From Chloroflexota bacterium (GTDB taxonomy: Bacteria; Chloroflexota; Dehalococcoidia; Bin125): a DNA stretch of 15,688 nt. Numbering within the stretch: position 1 is the stretch's first letter; each line of letters opens with the position of its first letter. Of the stretch, positions 1 through 7,558 are shown piece after piece. The notes below the pieces were generated by a model. It had not been told where the DNA came from. It was given only the letters and a program-made list of their open reading frames with translations, and made no database searches. The position numbers and the translations under genes were made by a program. The DNA is taken from assembly GCA_026707335.1 (NCBI GenBank), contig JAPOXB010000192.1:1-15688 (forward strand), given 5' to 3'.

Positions 1-1055
1 CGCGGCTGGGCGTAGCGGTCGCGTGACAGCGCCTCGCGTATGGTGCGCCCGAGCAGCGAGAAGGCGGCGTCCGCGTCGCGCAGCTTGACCTCGGTCTTGG
101 CCGGATGGATGTTGACGTCGACCGCCTCGGGCGGTACGTCGAGTCGGGCCACGACGAGGGGGAACGAGCCGGACGGCAGCCAGTCGCGGTAGGCCTCCTG
201 CACGGCGTAGGACAGCCGGCGGTCGTGCACCGGCCGTCCGTTGACGAACAACCGGATCGCATCGCGCCTGCGGCGGGCATCGTCGGGCGAACCGGCCAGA
301 CCGTCCAGCGCCAGGCCGCGCGAGGCAGACGCGCCCGCGAGCGGGACCGAGCGTTCGGCCGCTTCGGCGTGGAAGACGGAGGCGGCCGCCGCCCGCAGCG
401 ATGATTCGGCATCGAGCCCGGCGACGGCCTCGTGCGCGAGCGGCGTGCGTCCGTCGACGACCAGTCGCAGGGAGACCTCGGGGTGGGCCAGGACGGCGTC
501 GGTTGCGGCCCGCAGGATGGCGGATCGCTCGGCCCGCGCGCCGGCCAGGAAGGCGCGGCGCGCGGGTTGGCCGGCGAACAGGTCATCCAGCTCGACCGAG
601 GTGCCCAGCGCCCTGGCCGCCGCGCGCGGCGGCCGAGCGGCGCCCGCCTCGATCTCGATCGTGGTCGCCCGCTCGGCCTGTGTCGCTCGGGTCGTCAGCC
701 GCAGCCGACCGGCCGCCGCCGCGATCGCGGGTAATGCCTCGCCGCGGAAGCCGTAGCTCTCGAGCCGCGTCAGATCGTCCACGGCCGCCAGCTTCGAGGT
801 GGCGTGGCGGCGAAATGCGAGCGCCACCTCGGTCTCGGCGATCCCGCAGCCGTCGTCGTGCACCGCGATCCGCTCGCGCCCCGCGCCGGAGATCTCGACC
901 GTGATCCGGGTGGCGCCGGCGTCGACCGCGTTCTCCAGCAGTTCCTTGACCACCGCCGCCGGCCGCTCGATCACCTCGCCCGCCGCGATCTGCGCCGCCA
1001 CCCGCTCGGGCAGCTCGCGGATCGCGCTCTGTCGCGGCGCGGATGCGGTCGTCAC
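1..1055 (-). CDS. mutL: DNA mismatch repair protein MutL, N-terminal part (gene runs off the left edge)
   Basis: MutL is the GHKL-type ATPase that couples mismatch recognition by MutS to strand incision. The 351 visible residues hold the ATPase and transducer domains. Motif I is KELLENAVDAGAT, with the presumed catalytic Glu at about residue 38. Further motifs are HDDGCGI (66-72), ATSK (85-88), GFRGEAL (102-108), a conserved NGRPV segment and DVNIHPAKTEVKL (313-325), the last containing the lysine of the transducer domain. The start is a GTG (1055-1053) that overlaps the mutS stop as GTGA, which implies translational coupling; a G-rich stretch just upstream can serve as ribosome binding site. 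The C-terminal dimerisation/endonuclease domain is outside the window, so whether this MutL carries the DQHA(X)2E(X)4E nuclease motif cannot be judged. Identification is secure. Confidence 0.96.
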   Translation of the reverse strand, partial: MTTASAPRQSAIRELPERVAAQIAAGEVIERPAAVVKELLENAVDAGATRITVEISGAGRERIAVHDDGCGIAETEVALAFRRHATSKLAAVDDLTRLESYGFRGEALPAIAAAAGRLRLTTRATQAERATTIEIEAGAARPPRAAARALGTSVELDDLFAGQPARRAFLAGARAERSAILRAATDAVLAHPEVSLRLVVDGRTPLAHEAVAGLDAESSLRAAAASVFHAEAAERSVPLAGASASRGLALDGLAGSPDDARRRRDAIRLFVNGRPVHDRRLSYAVQEAYRDWLPSGSFPLVVARLDVPPEAVDVNIHPAKTEVKLRDADAAFSLLGRTIREALSRDRYAQP

Positions 1056-3814
1056 GATCCCGCCCCCGCGCTCCGCTCGGCATCGCTGCCGCGCAGCTCC
1101 ACGCGCGCCTGGTCGCGCAGCGCATAGAGCGCCGAGATCGCCTCGAGCGGGGTGATGCCGTCGATATCCAGGTCGGCCAGATCGTGCAGGATTGGATGAG
1201 CAGGCGGGGGCATCAGCATGAGCTGCGGCGTGGAGCTCGGCGCACGCAGCGGCGCGCGCGCAGCGGCGCCGTCGGACTCCAGCTGTTCGAGCAGGGCCCG
1301 GGCGCGGCTGAGCACGGATGCCGGCAGCCCCGCCTGGGCGGCAACCTGCACACCGTATGAGCGGTCGGCCGCACCCGGCTCGACTCGGTAGAGGAACTCG
1401 ATCGAGCCCTCGGCGGTTTCCTGCACTTGGACCGAGGCGTTCGCCACACGCGCCAGCGCGCCCGAGAGCGCGGTCAGCTCGTGGAAGTGGGTCGCGAACA
1501 GGGTCCGCGGTCCACGCTCGAGACGCCCCGCCGGCCGGCCCTCAGGCCCGCCGCCGGCCAGATCTTCCGCCACCGCCTGGGCGATCGCCAGACCGTCCCA
1601 GGTCGAGGTGCCGCGCCCGATCTCATCGAGCAGGACGAGCGAGCGATCGGTGGCGCCGTGCAGCAGGCGCGCGGACTCGAGCATCTCGACCATGAAGGTG
1701 GAGCGTCCGCGGGTCAGATCGTCGTGCGCGCCGACCCGTGCGAAGATGCGGTCCACGAGGCCGATCCGGGCCCGTTCGGCCGGCACGAACGAACCCGTTT
1801 GCGCGAGGATCACGATCAACGCCGCCTGGCGCAGGTAGGTCGACTTGCCGGCCATGTTGGGGCCGGTCACCAGCAGCAGTTGCGGCGCGCGCAGGCCGTC
1901 GTCCGCGAGCCGCAGATCGTTGGGCACGAATCCGCCCTGGGCCGCGGCCGCCTCAACCAGGGGGTGGCGGCCGCCCTCGATCTCGAGTTCGCCCGAATGC
2001 TCTACGACGGGACGCGTCCAGGCACGTTCGGCCGCCACGCCGGCCAGGGCGCAGGCCGCATCCAGCCGCGCCAGCGCCGAGGCGATCCGCCGCACGGTTT
2101 CGGCCTCGGCCACCAACTCCTCGCGCAGGCGCTCCGTGCAACTGCGCTCCGCCTCGGCCAGCCGTTCCTCCGCATCCTCCAGCTCGCGCTCAATGGCGCC
2201 CAGGCGGGGCTCGGTGAAGCGTTCGCGGTCGCGCAGCGACTGGCGCCGCTCCCAGCTCTCGGGCGCTCGCGACGATTGCGAACGCGGGAGCTCGATCTGA
2301 TAGCCGAACGTGCGGTGAAAGGCCACGCGCAGTTGTTCGATCCCCGATTCGCGGCGCAGCTCCGCTTCGAGCGCGGCCAGACGCGCCCGGGCCCGTTCGG
2401 CCGCCGCGCGCCAGCGGTCGCTCTCGGCGTCCGCACCCGCCCGCAGCACGCCGCGACCAAACTCGGACGGCGGCTGTTCGGCCAGAGACGCAAGCAACTG
2501 CGCAGCGGCCTCGGGCGCCGGACCCAGTCGCTCGGCCAGGCCAGCCAGCGCCCCGGACTCCTCGGTGACCAGGCCCTCGCGCAGCATGCCGCCCAACTCG
2601 CCGGCCTCGATCAGGCCGCGCGCGAGCGCGACCAGTTCCGCGGGCAGCGCCAGGCCCGCCGCGGCACGGGCGAAGAGCCGCTCCGGATCGCCGGAGCCGC
2701 GCAGCCGTGCGGCCAGAGCGCGTCGCAGCGCCGGCCGCCGGTGCAGTCCATCAACCCGATCCAGCCGCTCCTCGATCTGCTGGATATCGAGCAGCGGCGC
2801 TGCGAGCGACGCCCGCAGCCAGCGCCGGCCCGGCGCCGAGCCGCAGCGGTCGACGACCTCGAGCAGTGTCCGCGGACCCGAGCCCGCCTCGTCGGCCGGG
2901 CCCGCGTCGTGGACCGCCAGGGCTCGCTGCGTGGCCGCATCCCAGCTCAAGCGCGAGTCGCTGTCCAACCAGAGCGGCGGAGCGAGGTGGCGCAGGGCGC
3001 CGCCCTCCGGCCGCTCGTTCGCACCGGCCTCGCGTTCCTCGTCGGGCAGGGCCGCCCGCAAGTACGTGATCAGGGCGCCGGCCGCGCCCAAGGCCGCCGG
3101 GCGCGCCTCGAATCCGAAGGCAGCCGGCGGCGCAGCGAACTGGGACTCGATCGAGCGCGCCGCGCGGTCGCGTCGAAACTCATGCGCCGGCCTCCGCGTC
3201 GCCGCGACCTCGGAGACCGCCTCGAACGGCGCGCCCAGGGGCTGGTCATCATCATCGTCGCGCAGCAGGACCTCCCGCGCCCCGAGTCGCTCGAGCAAGT
3301 CAGCTGCCGCCTCCCAGAGCCCCGGCTCCGCCTCGACCTGCCCGCTCAGTTCCGCCACATGGAAGGCGCCGGTCGTCACGTCGGCGGCTGCGACGCCCAG
3401 GCGCAGGCGGCGTCGGTCGCGCTGCAGGAGCACCGCGGCGCAGGCCGATGCCTGGCCCGATTCGAGCAGTGCCGGCTCCAGCGCCGTGCCGGGCGAGACC
3501 ACGCGTACCACGCCGCGCCGCACCAGCCCGCGCGCCGCACGCGGGTGCTCCAACTGCTCGCAGATCGCCACCCGGTGGCCGCGGCCCACCAACCTGGCCA
3601 GATGCTGCTCGACCGAGCGCACCGGTACCCCGGCCAACGGGCAGCGCAGACCACCGCCCATCGGCTTGGATGTCAGGGCGATATCCAGCTCCCGGGCGAC
3701 CAGCTTCGCGTCCTCGTCGAAGGTCTCGTAGAAATCGCCCAGGCGGAAGAGCAGGATCGCGTCGGGATGGCGGGCCTTCAGATCGAGGTACTGCCGACGA
3801 ACCGGTGTGACCAT
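1052..3814 (-). CDS. mutS: DNA mismatch repair protein MutS
   Basis: MutS binds mispaired or looped-out bases and uses ATP to recruit MutL. An early GDFYETF segment carries the Phe-x-Glu mismatch wedge typical of repair-type MutS1. The P-loop TGPNMAGKS lies near residues 650-660, STFMVEM near 707-713 and the Walker B segment LLDEIGRGTS near 730-740. The C-terminal tail has PQLMLM, a plausible sliding-clamp-binding peptide, followed by an ITPLEAISALY helix as in other MutS proteins. At about 920 residues it is slightly longer than the usual 850-880. Two in-frame ATGs lie at 3820 and 3814. The second is preferred because an AGGA Shine-Dalgarno sits 7 nt upstream of it but only 1 nt from the first. 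It is followed directly by mutL, forming a mutSL operon. A 16-bp inverted repeat lies just upstream of the ribosome binding site. Confidence 0.97.
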   Translation of the reverse strand: MVTPVRRQYLDLKARHPDAILLFRLGDFYETFDEDAKLVARELDIALTSKPMGGGLRCPLAGVPVRSVEQHLARLVGRGHRVAICEQLEHPRAARGLVRRGVVRVVSPGTALEPALLESGQASACAAVLLQRDRRRLRLGVAAADVTTGAFHVAELSGQVEAEPGLWEAAADLLERLGAREVLLRDDDDDQPLGAPFEAVSEVAATRRPAHEFRRDRAARSIESQFAAPPAAFGFEARPAALGAAGALITYLRAALPDEEREAGANERPEGGALRHLAPPLWLDSDSRLSWDAATQRALAVHDAGPADEAGSGPRTLLEVVDRCGSAPGRRWLRASLAAPLLDIQQIEERLDRVDGLHRRPALRRALAARLRGSGDPERLFARAAAGLALPAELVALARGLIEAGELGGMLREGLVTEESGALAGLAERLGPAPEAAAQLLASLAEQPPSEFGRGVLRAGADAESDRWRAAAERARARLAALEAELRRESGIEQLRVAFHRTFGYQIELPRSQSSRAPESWERRQSLRDRERFTEPRLGAIERELEDAEERLAEAERSCTERLREELVAEAETVRRIASALARLDAACALAGVAAERAWTRPVVEHSGELEIEGGRHPLVEAAAAQGGFVPNDLRLADDGLRAPQLLLVTGPNMAGKSTYLRQAALIVILAQTGSFVPAERARIGLVDRIFARVGAHDDLTRGRSTFMVEMLESARLLHGATDRSLVLLDEIGRGTSTWDGLAIAQAVAEDLAGGGPEGRPAGRLERGPRTLFATHFHELTALSGALARVANASVQVQETAEGSIEFLYRVEPGAADRSYGVQVAAQAGLPASVLSRARALLEQLESDGAAARAPLRAPSSTPQLMLMPPPAHPILHDLADLDIDGITPLEAISALYALRDQARVELRGSDAERSAGAGS

Positions 3815-3824
3815 GCGCATATCC

Positions 3825-3840
3825 TACACGTTACCGTGTA
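3825..3840. promoter_or_regulatory. Perfect 6+4+6 inverted repeat at the mutS translation start
   Basis: TACACG-TTAC-CGTGTA is a perfect dyad ending about 10 bp upstream of the preferred mutS ATG. On the mRNA it would form a 6-bp stem whose last bases touch the AGGA ribosome binding site, so it could be an operator or an RNA element limiting mutS translation. It does not match the LexA boxes known to me. Function is inferred from position only. Confidence 0.35.
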
Positions 3841-3875
3841 ACCCTGCAGGCTGTTCTTGCGTATCTGCTCAGACA

Positions 3876-3889
3876 GGTTATCAATAACC
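3876..3889. promoter_or_regulatory. Second dyad upstream of mutS (GGTTAT-CA-ATAACC)
   Basis: A perfect 14-bp palindrome in the 148-bp gap between the NuoF-like gene and mutS. It is AT-richer than its surroundings and lies about 62 bp upstream of the preferred mutS ATG, where a promoter or operator would be expected. A TTGATA -35-like hexamer overlaps it on the minus strand, but no good -10 hexamer follows at normal spacing. Confidence 0.25.
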
Positions 3890-3900
3890 ACCCGTACGCT

Positions 3901-3930
3901 GAGCGCGGGTGCGCGGCTCCCGGCGCGCTC
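3901..3930 (-). terminator. Possible hairpin terminator after the NuoF-like gene
   Basis: GAGCGCG (3901-3907) and CGCGCTC (3924-3930) are perfect inverted arms around a GC-rich 16-nt loop, 33 bp downstream of the NuoF-like stop codon. There is no U-tract, so intrinsic termination is doubtful; it may only protect the 3' end of the transcript. Confidence 0.25.
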
Positions 3931-3962
3931 GTGGATAACTGCGGGTTAAGGCGGAGCGGGTC

Positions 3963-5879
3963 TCAGATCACCGAGAGCAGCTGCAGGAAGCGGTCCTCGA
4001 CCCGGATCGCGTCGGGCGCGATCTCGCGGCAGACATCGCAATGGATGCATCGCGCTTCGTCGATCCGCCAGTCGCCCAGGCGCTCCGAGGCTGGCTCGTC
4101 GTCTTCCTCATCGGCCTCGGCGGGCGCTCGCTCGATGCACGCGGTGGGGCAGAGCGCGGCCGCTTCGTCCAGCCGAGGATCGGCCGGGTCCGTGATCAGG
4201 TAGCGGGTCAGGCCCGGCGCGACCCGCGCCGGGTCTCGCTTCTCCGCGATGTGCGTGTCCAGTTCGTCGCGGAAGTAGTTGACCAGACCGCGCACCGCAT
4301 ACGGCGTGAACTGGCCGTGCAGGCAGTTGGCGTTCTGCAGCGTCCGGTCAATCGCCCCGATCCGTTCGAGGTCCTCCTCGCGTCCATCGCCGTGCATGAT
4401 CCGCTCGAGCACCTCGACCAGGCGCTGCGAGCCGCCGTGACAGGTGGTGCAGCGGCCGCAGGACTCGTCCTCGCAGAACTCGGAGAAGTACTTGGTCAGG
4501 TCGACGGCTGAGGCGCGCTCGTCGAACAGGATCAGCCCGCCTGAGCCGAGCAGCACCCCGCGCTCGGTGAAGGGGGGGCGTTCGAGCCTGAGTCCCAGGT
4601 CCGAGGCCGGCAGGAGACCACCCAGGGGGCCGCCGGGCTGGATGCCCTTGGGCTCGTGGCCGTCGGGCGGACCGCCGCCGCAGCCCAACAAGAGCTCGTC
4701 CATGCCCATGCCGAAGGGCACCTCGAGGATGCCGGGACGCTCGAGCGCGCCGGAGATCGAGAACATCTTGGTGCCCGGATCGGACTCGGTCCCGAACTGC
4801 CGGTACCAGGCGTCGCCGTGCTGCACGATCAATGGTACGTTGGCGTAGGTCTCGGTGTTGTTGACGTTGGAGGGTTGGTCGAAGACGCCGCGCTGAGCGG
4901 GGAAGGGCGGGCGAATCTTGGGCATCCCGCGAATCCCCTCGACCGAGGCGATCAGGCCGGTCTCCTCGCCGCAGACGTAGGAACCCGCGCCGCGCGTGAT
5001 CTCGAGGTCGAAGTCAAAGCCCGCACCGAAGATGTCCCGGCCCAGGACGCCGCGCTCGCGCGCCTGCTCGAGCGCCAGCTGCATCCGCTCGATCGAGAGC
5101 GGATACTCGTCGCGGATGTAGATGAAGCCGTAGTCGGAGCCGGTCGCCCTGCCGGCAATCGCCATGCCCTCGATCACCAGATGCGGGTCGGACTCCATCA
5201 GCACCCGGTTGACGAACGCGCCCGGGTCGCCCTCGTCGGCGTTGCAGACCAGGTACTTGGTCGGGCCGGGCGCGCCCAACAGGAACTTCCACTTCTGGCC
5301 GGCGGGGAAGCCGCCGCCGCCGCGGCCGCCGACCCCGGCCGAAAGCACGAGGTCGCAGATCGCCATCGGCTCCATGGTCACGGCGCGGTCCAGCGCCTCG
5401 TAGGCGCCCTCGGCGATCGCCTCATCGATCGATTCCGGGTCGATCAGGCCCATCACGCGCATCAGCCGCCGTTCCTGCGGTCCCCAGAATGGGTGATCCG
5501 ACAGCGGCGCGATGCCCACCGACGGGGTGCGCGCGCCGATCAGCCAGGGGGCGGCCGCTTCGCCCGGGTTGTCGCTCAACGCCGCCTGGAGAAACTCGGC
5601 CGCATCTTCGGGCGGCACCGGTCCGTAGACCACAGCTCCCATCTCCGGCCGTTCAACTTCGACCACCGGCTCGAGCCAGGAGAGCCCGAGCGTGCCGACC
5701 CGCATCAGTTCAATCTCGTGCTCGGCGGCCAGCGGCTCGAGCGCTTCCCAGAGCCGGTCGGCCTCGGCGGCGATCGAAGAGGTCGACAGATCGACCCGGA
5801 CCACGGGGCGGGCGGGCGAGCGCCGCGGCGCCGCGGCCAGTTCAGCTGCCTCGCGCAGTTCCTCGTAGGCGACGCTCAT
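3963..5879 (-). CDS. NuoF/FdsB/HndC-like NADH-binding flavoprotein with a C-terminal single-cluster ferredoxin domain
   Basis: This is the 51-kDa-type diaphorase subunit that passes electrons between NAD(H), FMN and iron-sulfur clusters; it has no membrane segment. Residues 25-100 are a thioredoxin-like domain of the type found in the beta subunit of NAD-dependent formate dehydrogenases, with no cysteine at the cluster positions (STSS at 32-35, TLGLS at 63-67). The FMN/NADH core has GRGGGGFPAGQKW (185-197), NADEGDPGAF (213-222) and GAGSYVCGEETGLI (297-310). The 4Fe-4S ligands are C474, C477, C480 and C519. The C-terminal ferredoxin-like domain (about 560-638) keeps C577, C611, C614 and C617 but lacks the other four ligands. 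At 638 residues it is longer than NuoF (about 440) or FdsB (about 520). The ATG overlaps the stop of the NuoE-like gene (ATGA). The natural electron partner is not in the window, so formate dehydrogenase, hydrogenase or ferredoxin-linked roles all remain open. Confidence 0.9.
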   Translation of the reverse strand: MSVAYEELREAAELAAAPRRSPARPVVRVDLSTSSIAAEADRLWEALEPLAAEHEIELMRVGTLGLSWLEPVVEVERPEMGAVVYGPVPPEDAAEFLQAALSDNPGEAAAPWLIGARTPSVGIAPLSDHPFWGPQERRLMRVMGLIDPESIDEAIAEGAYEALDRAVTMEPMAICDLVLSAGVGGRGGGGFPAGQKWKFLLGAPGPTKYLVCNADEGDPGAFVNRVLMESDPHLVIEGMAIAGRATGSDYGFIYIRDEYPLSIERMQLALEQARERGVLGRDIFGAGFDFDLEITRGAGSYVCGEETGLIASVEGIRGMPKIRPPFPAQRGVFDQPSNVNNTETYANVPLIVQHGDAWYRQFGTESDPGTKMFSISGALERPGILEVPFGMGMDELLLGCGGGPPDGHEPKGIQPGGPLGGLLPASDLGLRLERPPFTERGVLLGSGGLILFDERASAVDLTKYFSEFCEDESCGRCTTCHGGSQRLVEVLERIMHGDGREEDLERIGAIDRTLQNANCLHGQFTPYAVRGLVNYFRDELDTHIAEKRDPARVAPGLTRYLITDPADPRLDEAAALCPTACIERAPAEADEEDDEPASERLGDWRIDEARCIHCDVCREIAPDAIRVEDRFLQLLSVI

Positions 5880-6454
5880 CCGGCCGTCCCCTCCACTGTC
5901 CCGTTGGACGCATCTCCATACTCAACGCCGTAGGTTCGCTCGGCGTCGACGAACGTGGCCGGCGCGATCTTGATCGGCCGCTCGGGCCAGTCGATCGGGT
6001 CCTCGCCCGCCTTCAGCCCGCGGGCCAGCTTGACCGTGTCGACCATCGAGAGCGGGCCGACCACGCGGCCGTTGACCCAGACCATCGGCGCCCGCTCGCA
6101 GGTGCCGTTGCACTGGCCCAGCCAGAGCCCCAGTTCGTCGTCCGGCGTGTTTTCGCCCAGATGGCAGCCGAACTCGGCCTCGAAAATGCGCCGCACCCGG
6201 TCGCCGCCGACCACGCGGCAGGAGGGGCCGGAACACCAGGTCACGAGCGTCTTCGGGGGCGGCGAATGACGAAACTCGGCGTAGAAGGTAGCTGGGCCGT
6301 AGACCTGCGCCTCCGTCACGCGCAGGTGCCGCGCGATCAGGCGGATCGCGTCTCGGGAGATCCAGCCCAGTTCTTCCTGGGCCAGGTGCAGCGCGCGCAG
6401 CAGCTCACCCTGTTGGCGCGGCAACCGCTGGAGTAATCCGGCGAACCGTTCCAT
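5876..6454 (-). CDS. NuoE/FdsG/HndA-like [2Fe-2S] thioredoxin-fold subunit
   Basis: This is the 24-kDa-type partner of the NuoF-like flavoprotein; it holds one [2Fe-2S] cluster. The N-terminal helical part (residues 10-60) has the family pattern GELLRALHLAQEELGWIS and VYGPATFYAEF. All four cluster ligands are present: C74 and C79 in WCSGPSC, and C115 and C119 in GQCNGTC, followed by RAPMVWVNG. A C-terminal tail of about 40 residues (150-192), containing a PERPIKIAP segment, extends beyond the usual end of the family and I do not recognise it. The ATG has a GGGAG ribosome binding site 5 nt upstream. Its stop overlaps the start of the next gene by 4 bp, so the two subunits are almost certainly translated together as a diaphorase pair. 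Confidence 0.92.
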   Translation of the reverse strand: MERFAGLLQRLPRQQGELLRALHLAQEELGWISRDAIRLIARHLRVTEAQVYGPATFYAEFRHSPPPKTLVTWCSGPSCRVVGGDRVRRIFEAEFGCHLGENTPDDELGLWLGQCNGTCERAPMVWVNGRVVGPLSMVDTVKLARGLKAGEDPIDWPERPIKIAPATFVDAERTYGVEYGDASNGTVEGTAG

Positions 6455-6496
6455 CGCTGCTCCCGTCCCCGCTCAGCTGACACGCGCACTCCCCGC

Positions 6497-6525
6497 ATGC
6501 TATCCGCGCCCCCGATAGCGAACAA
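6497..6525 (-). promoter_or_regulatory. Candidate promoter with an internal dyad for the NuoE/NuoF-like operon
   Basis: Reading the minus strand, TTGTTC (6525-6520) and TAGCAT (6502-6497) are separated by exactly 17 bp and would start transcription about 35 nt before the NuoE-like ATG. The spacer region is bounded by an inverted repeat, GCTATC (6499-6504) and GATAGC (6514-6519), which overlaps the -10. This is an operator-like arrangement. Each hexamer is only a partial match to the consensus. Confidence 0.35.
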
Positions 6526-6540
6526 GACGCCGGGAGATTG

Positions 6541-6609
6541 GCGACCGGGTCGCCGGGCGTTCAGCGACCGGGTCGCCAAGTGTTCAGCGACCGGGTCGCT
6601 AGGCGTTGA
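6541..6609. repeat. Three tandem 23-bp repeats, each with a 13-bp palindrome
   Basis: The palindrome GCGACC-G-GGTCGC occurs perfectly at 6541-6553, 6564-6576 and 6587-6599, a strict 23-bp period. The 10-bp linkers are similar (GGCGTTCA-, GTGTTCA- and GGCGTTGA-type). The third unit overlaps the stop codon of the SMP-30-like gene, and the array ends about 15 bp upstream of the candidate diaphorase promoter. It could be a regulator-binding array for the diaphorase operon, a set of 3'-end hairpins for the upstream gene, or a local slippage expansion. Confidence 0.85.
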
Positions 6610-7519
6610 AGCTGAGCCTGAGGCCGGGTCGCGGCCACTGGCACGAGATCAGCCGGCCCGTGGTCGAGAGCGTGATGTAGGCGGTTTGCATGTCGGAGCC
6701 GCCGAAGCAGATGTTGGTCGTCAACGGGTCGTCGCCGACCGCGACGTGCTCGACCGCTCCGGTGTCCGGATCGATCACGGTCACGCCGCCGGGACCGATC
6801 GTGGCGACGCAGACACTGCCCGATTCCTCGACCGCGAGCGAATCGAACAGCGTGTAGCCGCCGGCGTTGGCGATGAAGGCGTGGAAGCCGGCCGCTGGGT
6901 TGTCCTGGGCCAGCACGCCGGGCTCGGCGATCTGCCAGCCGAAGAGCCGGCCGGTGGGCGTCTCGGCGATGTAGACATGCGTGTCGTTGGGCGCGAGGCC
7001 GACGCCGTTGGCGCCGCCGGGGATCGGGAAGACGGCGCGCGAGATGTGGCTGCCGTCGGTCGTGGCGTAGTAGAGCGCACCCAGGTCGCGGTCGTACTCG
7101 CGGTTCTTGCCCAGGTCCGAGAACCAGAAGCCGCCGGTCGCATCGAAGACGATATCGTTCGGGCCTTTGAGCGGCACGCCGTCGCACTCGGTGTAGACCG
7201 TCTCGACCGCGCCGGTCTCGATGTTGACCCGCTGGATTGAGCCCGAGGTGTAGTCGTTGGCCTGACCGCCGGGCAACAGGCGTCCGCCCGAGCGGTTCCA
7301 CTCGAAGCCGCCGTTGTTGGTGATCCAGACGTGCCCGTCCGGCCCGATCGCGGCCCCATTGGGTCCGCCGCCGGTTTCGGCGACCACTTCGACCCGGCCG
7401 TCCGGCGTCACTCGCGAGAGCGTCTGCCGGGCGATCTCGGTCAGCAGCACCGAGCCGTCGTCCATCGCGATCGGCCCCTCGGGGAACTCCAACCCGGAAG
7501 CCAACTCCACGAATTCCAT
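6599..7519 (-). CDS. SMP-30/gluconolactonase/LRE-like beta-propeller hydrolase
   Basis: This family (SGL domain) consists of six-bladed propellers that bind a divalent metal and hydrolyse lactones such as gluconolactone, or related esters. The 306 residues are the usual full length. Presumed metal and substrate residues are E14 in LEFPEGPIA, N121 in KGPNDIVFDATGGFWFSD, N171 in GGANGVGLAP and D226 in LFDSLAVEESG. There is no signal peptide, so the enzyme should be cytoplasmic. The ATG lies 40 nt downstream of the stop of a small unknown gene on the same strand, so the two may be co-transcribed. The ribosome binding site is weak (purine-rich AGAAGA about 5 nt upstream). The last four codons fall in a tandem repeat array. 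The exact substrate cannot be told from sequence. Confidence 0.88.
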   Translation of the reverse strand: MEFVELASGLEFPEGPIAMDDGSVLLTEIARQTLSRVTPDGRVEVVAETGGGPNGAAIGPDGHVWITNNGGFEWNRSGGRLLPGGQANDYTSGSIQRVNIETGAVETVYTECDGVPLKGPNDIVFDATGGFWFSDLGKNREYDRDLGALYYATTDGSHISRAVFPIPGGANGVGLAPNDTHVYIAETPTGRLFGWQIAEPGVLAQDNPAAGFHAFIANAGGYTLFDSLAVEESGSVCVATIGPGGVTVIDPDTGAVEHVAVGDDPLTTNICFGGSDMQTAYITLSTTGRLISCQWPRPGLRLSFNA

Positions 7520-7558
7520 CGACGTCTTCTTTCCAGAAGTCCTGTGTCTGCTGCAATC

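Noticed and set aside
3240..3260. Short ATC/ATCG-rich run inside mutS as a possible microsatellite
   Set aside because: It encodes a DDDDDQP loop in the connector region of MutS and is too short to be a meaningful repeat array.
1427..3841. 804-codon open frame antisense to mutS
   Set aside because: It is a shadow of mutS in high-GC DNA. The translation is Arg/Gln/Gly-rich without any recognisable domain, and the opposite strand has all MutS motifs.
3930..3938. DnaA-box-like TTATCCACG near mutS, hinting at a replication origin
   Set aside because: Only one imperfect box, with no box cluster, no AT-rich unwinding region and no dnaA/dnaN genes.
4656..5933. 425-codon open frame antisense to the NuoF-like gene
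   Set aside because: Composition is biased (Ala, Arg, Gly, His, Asp) with no domain, and the minus strand encodes an unmistakable diaphorase.
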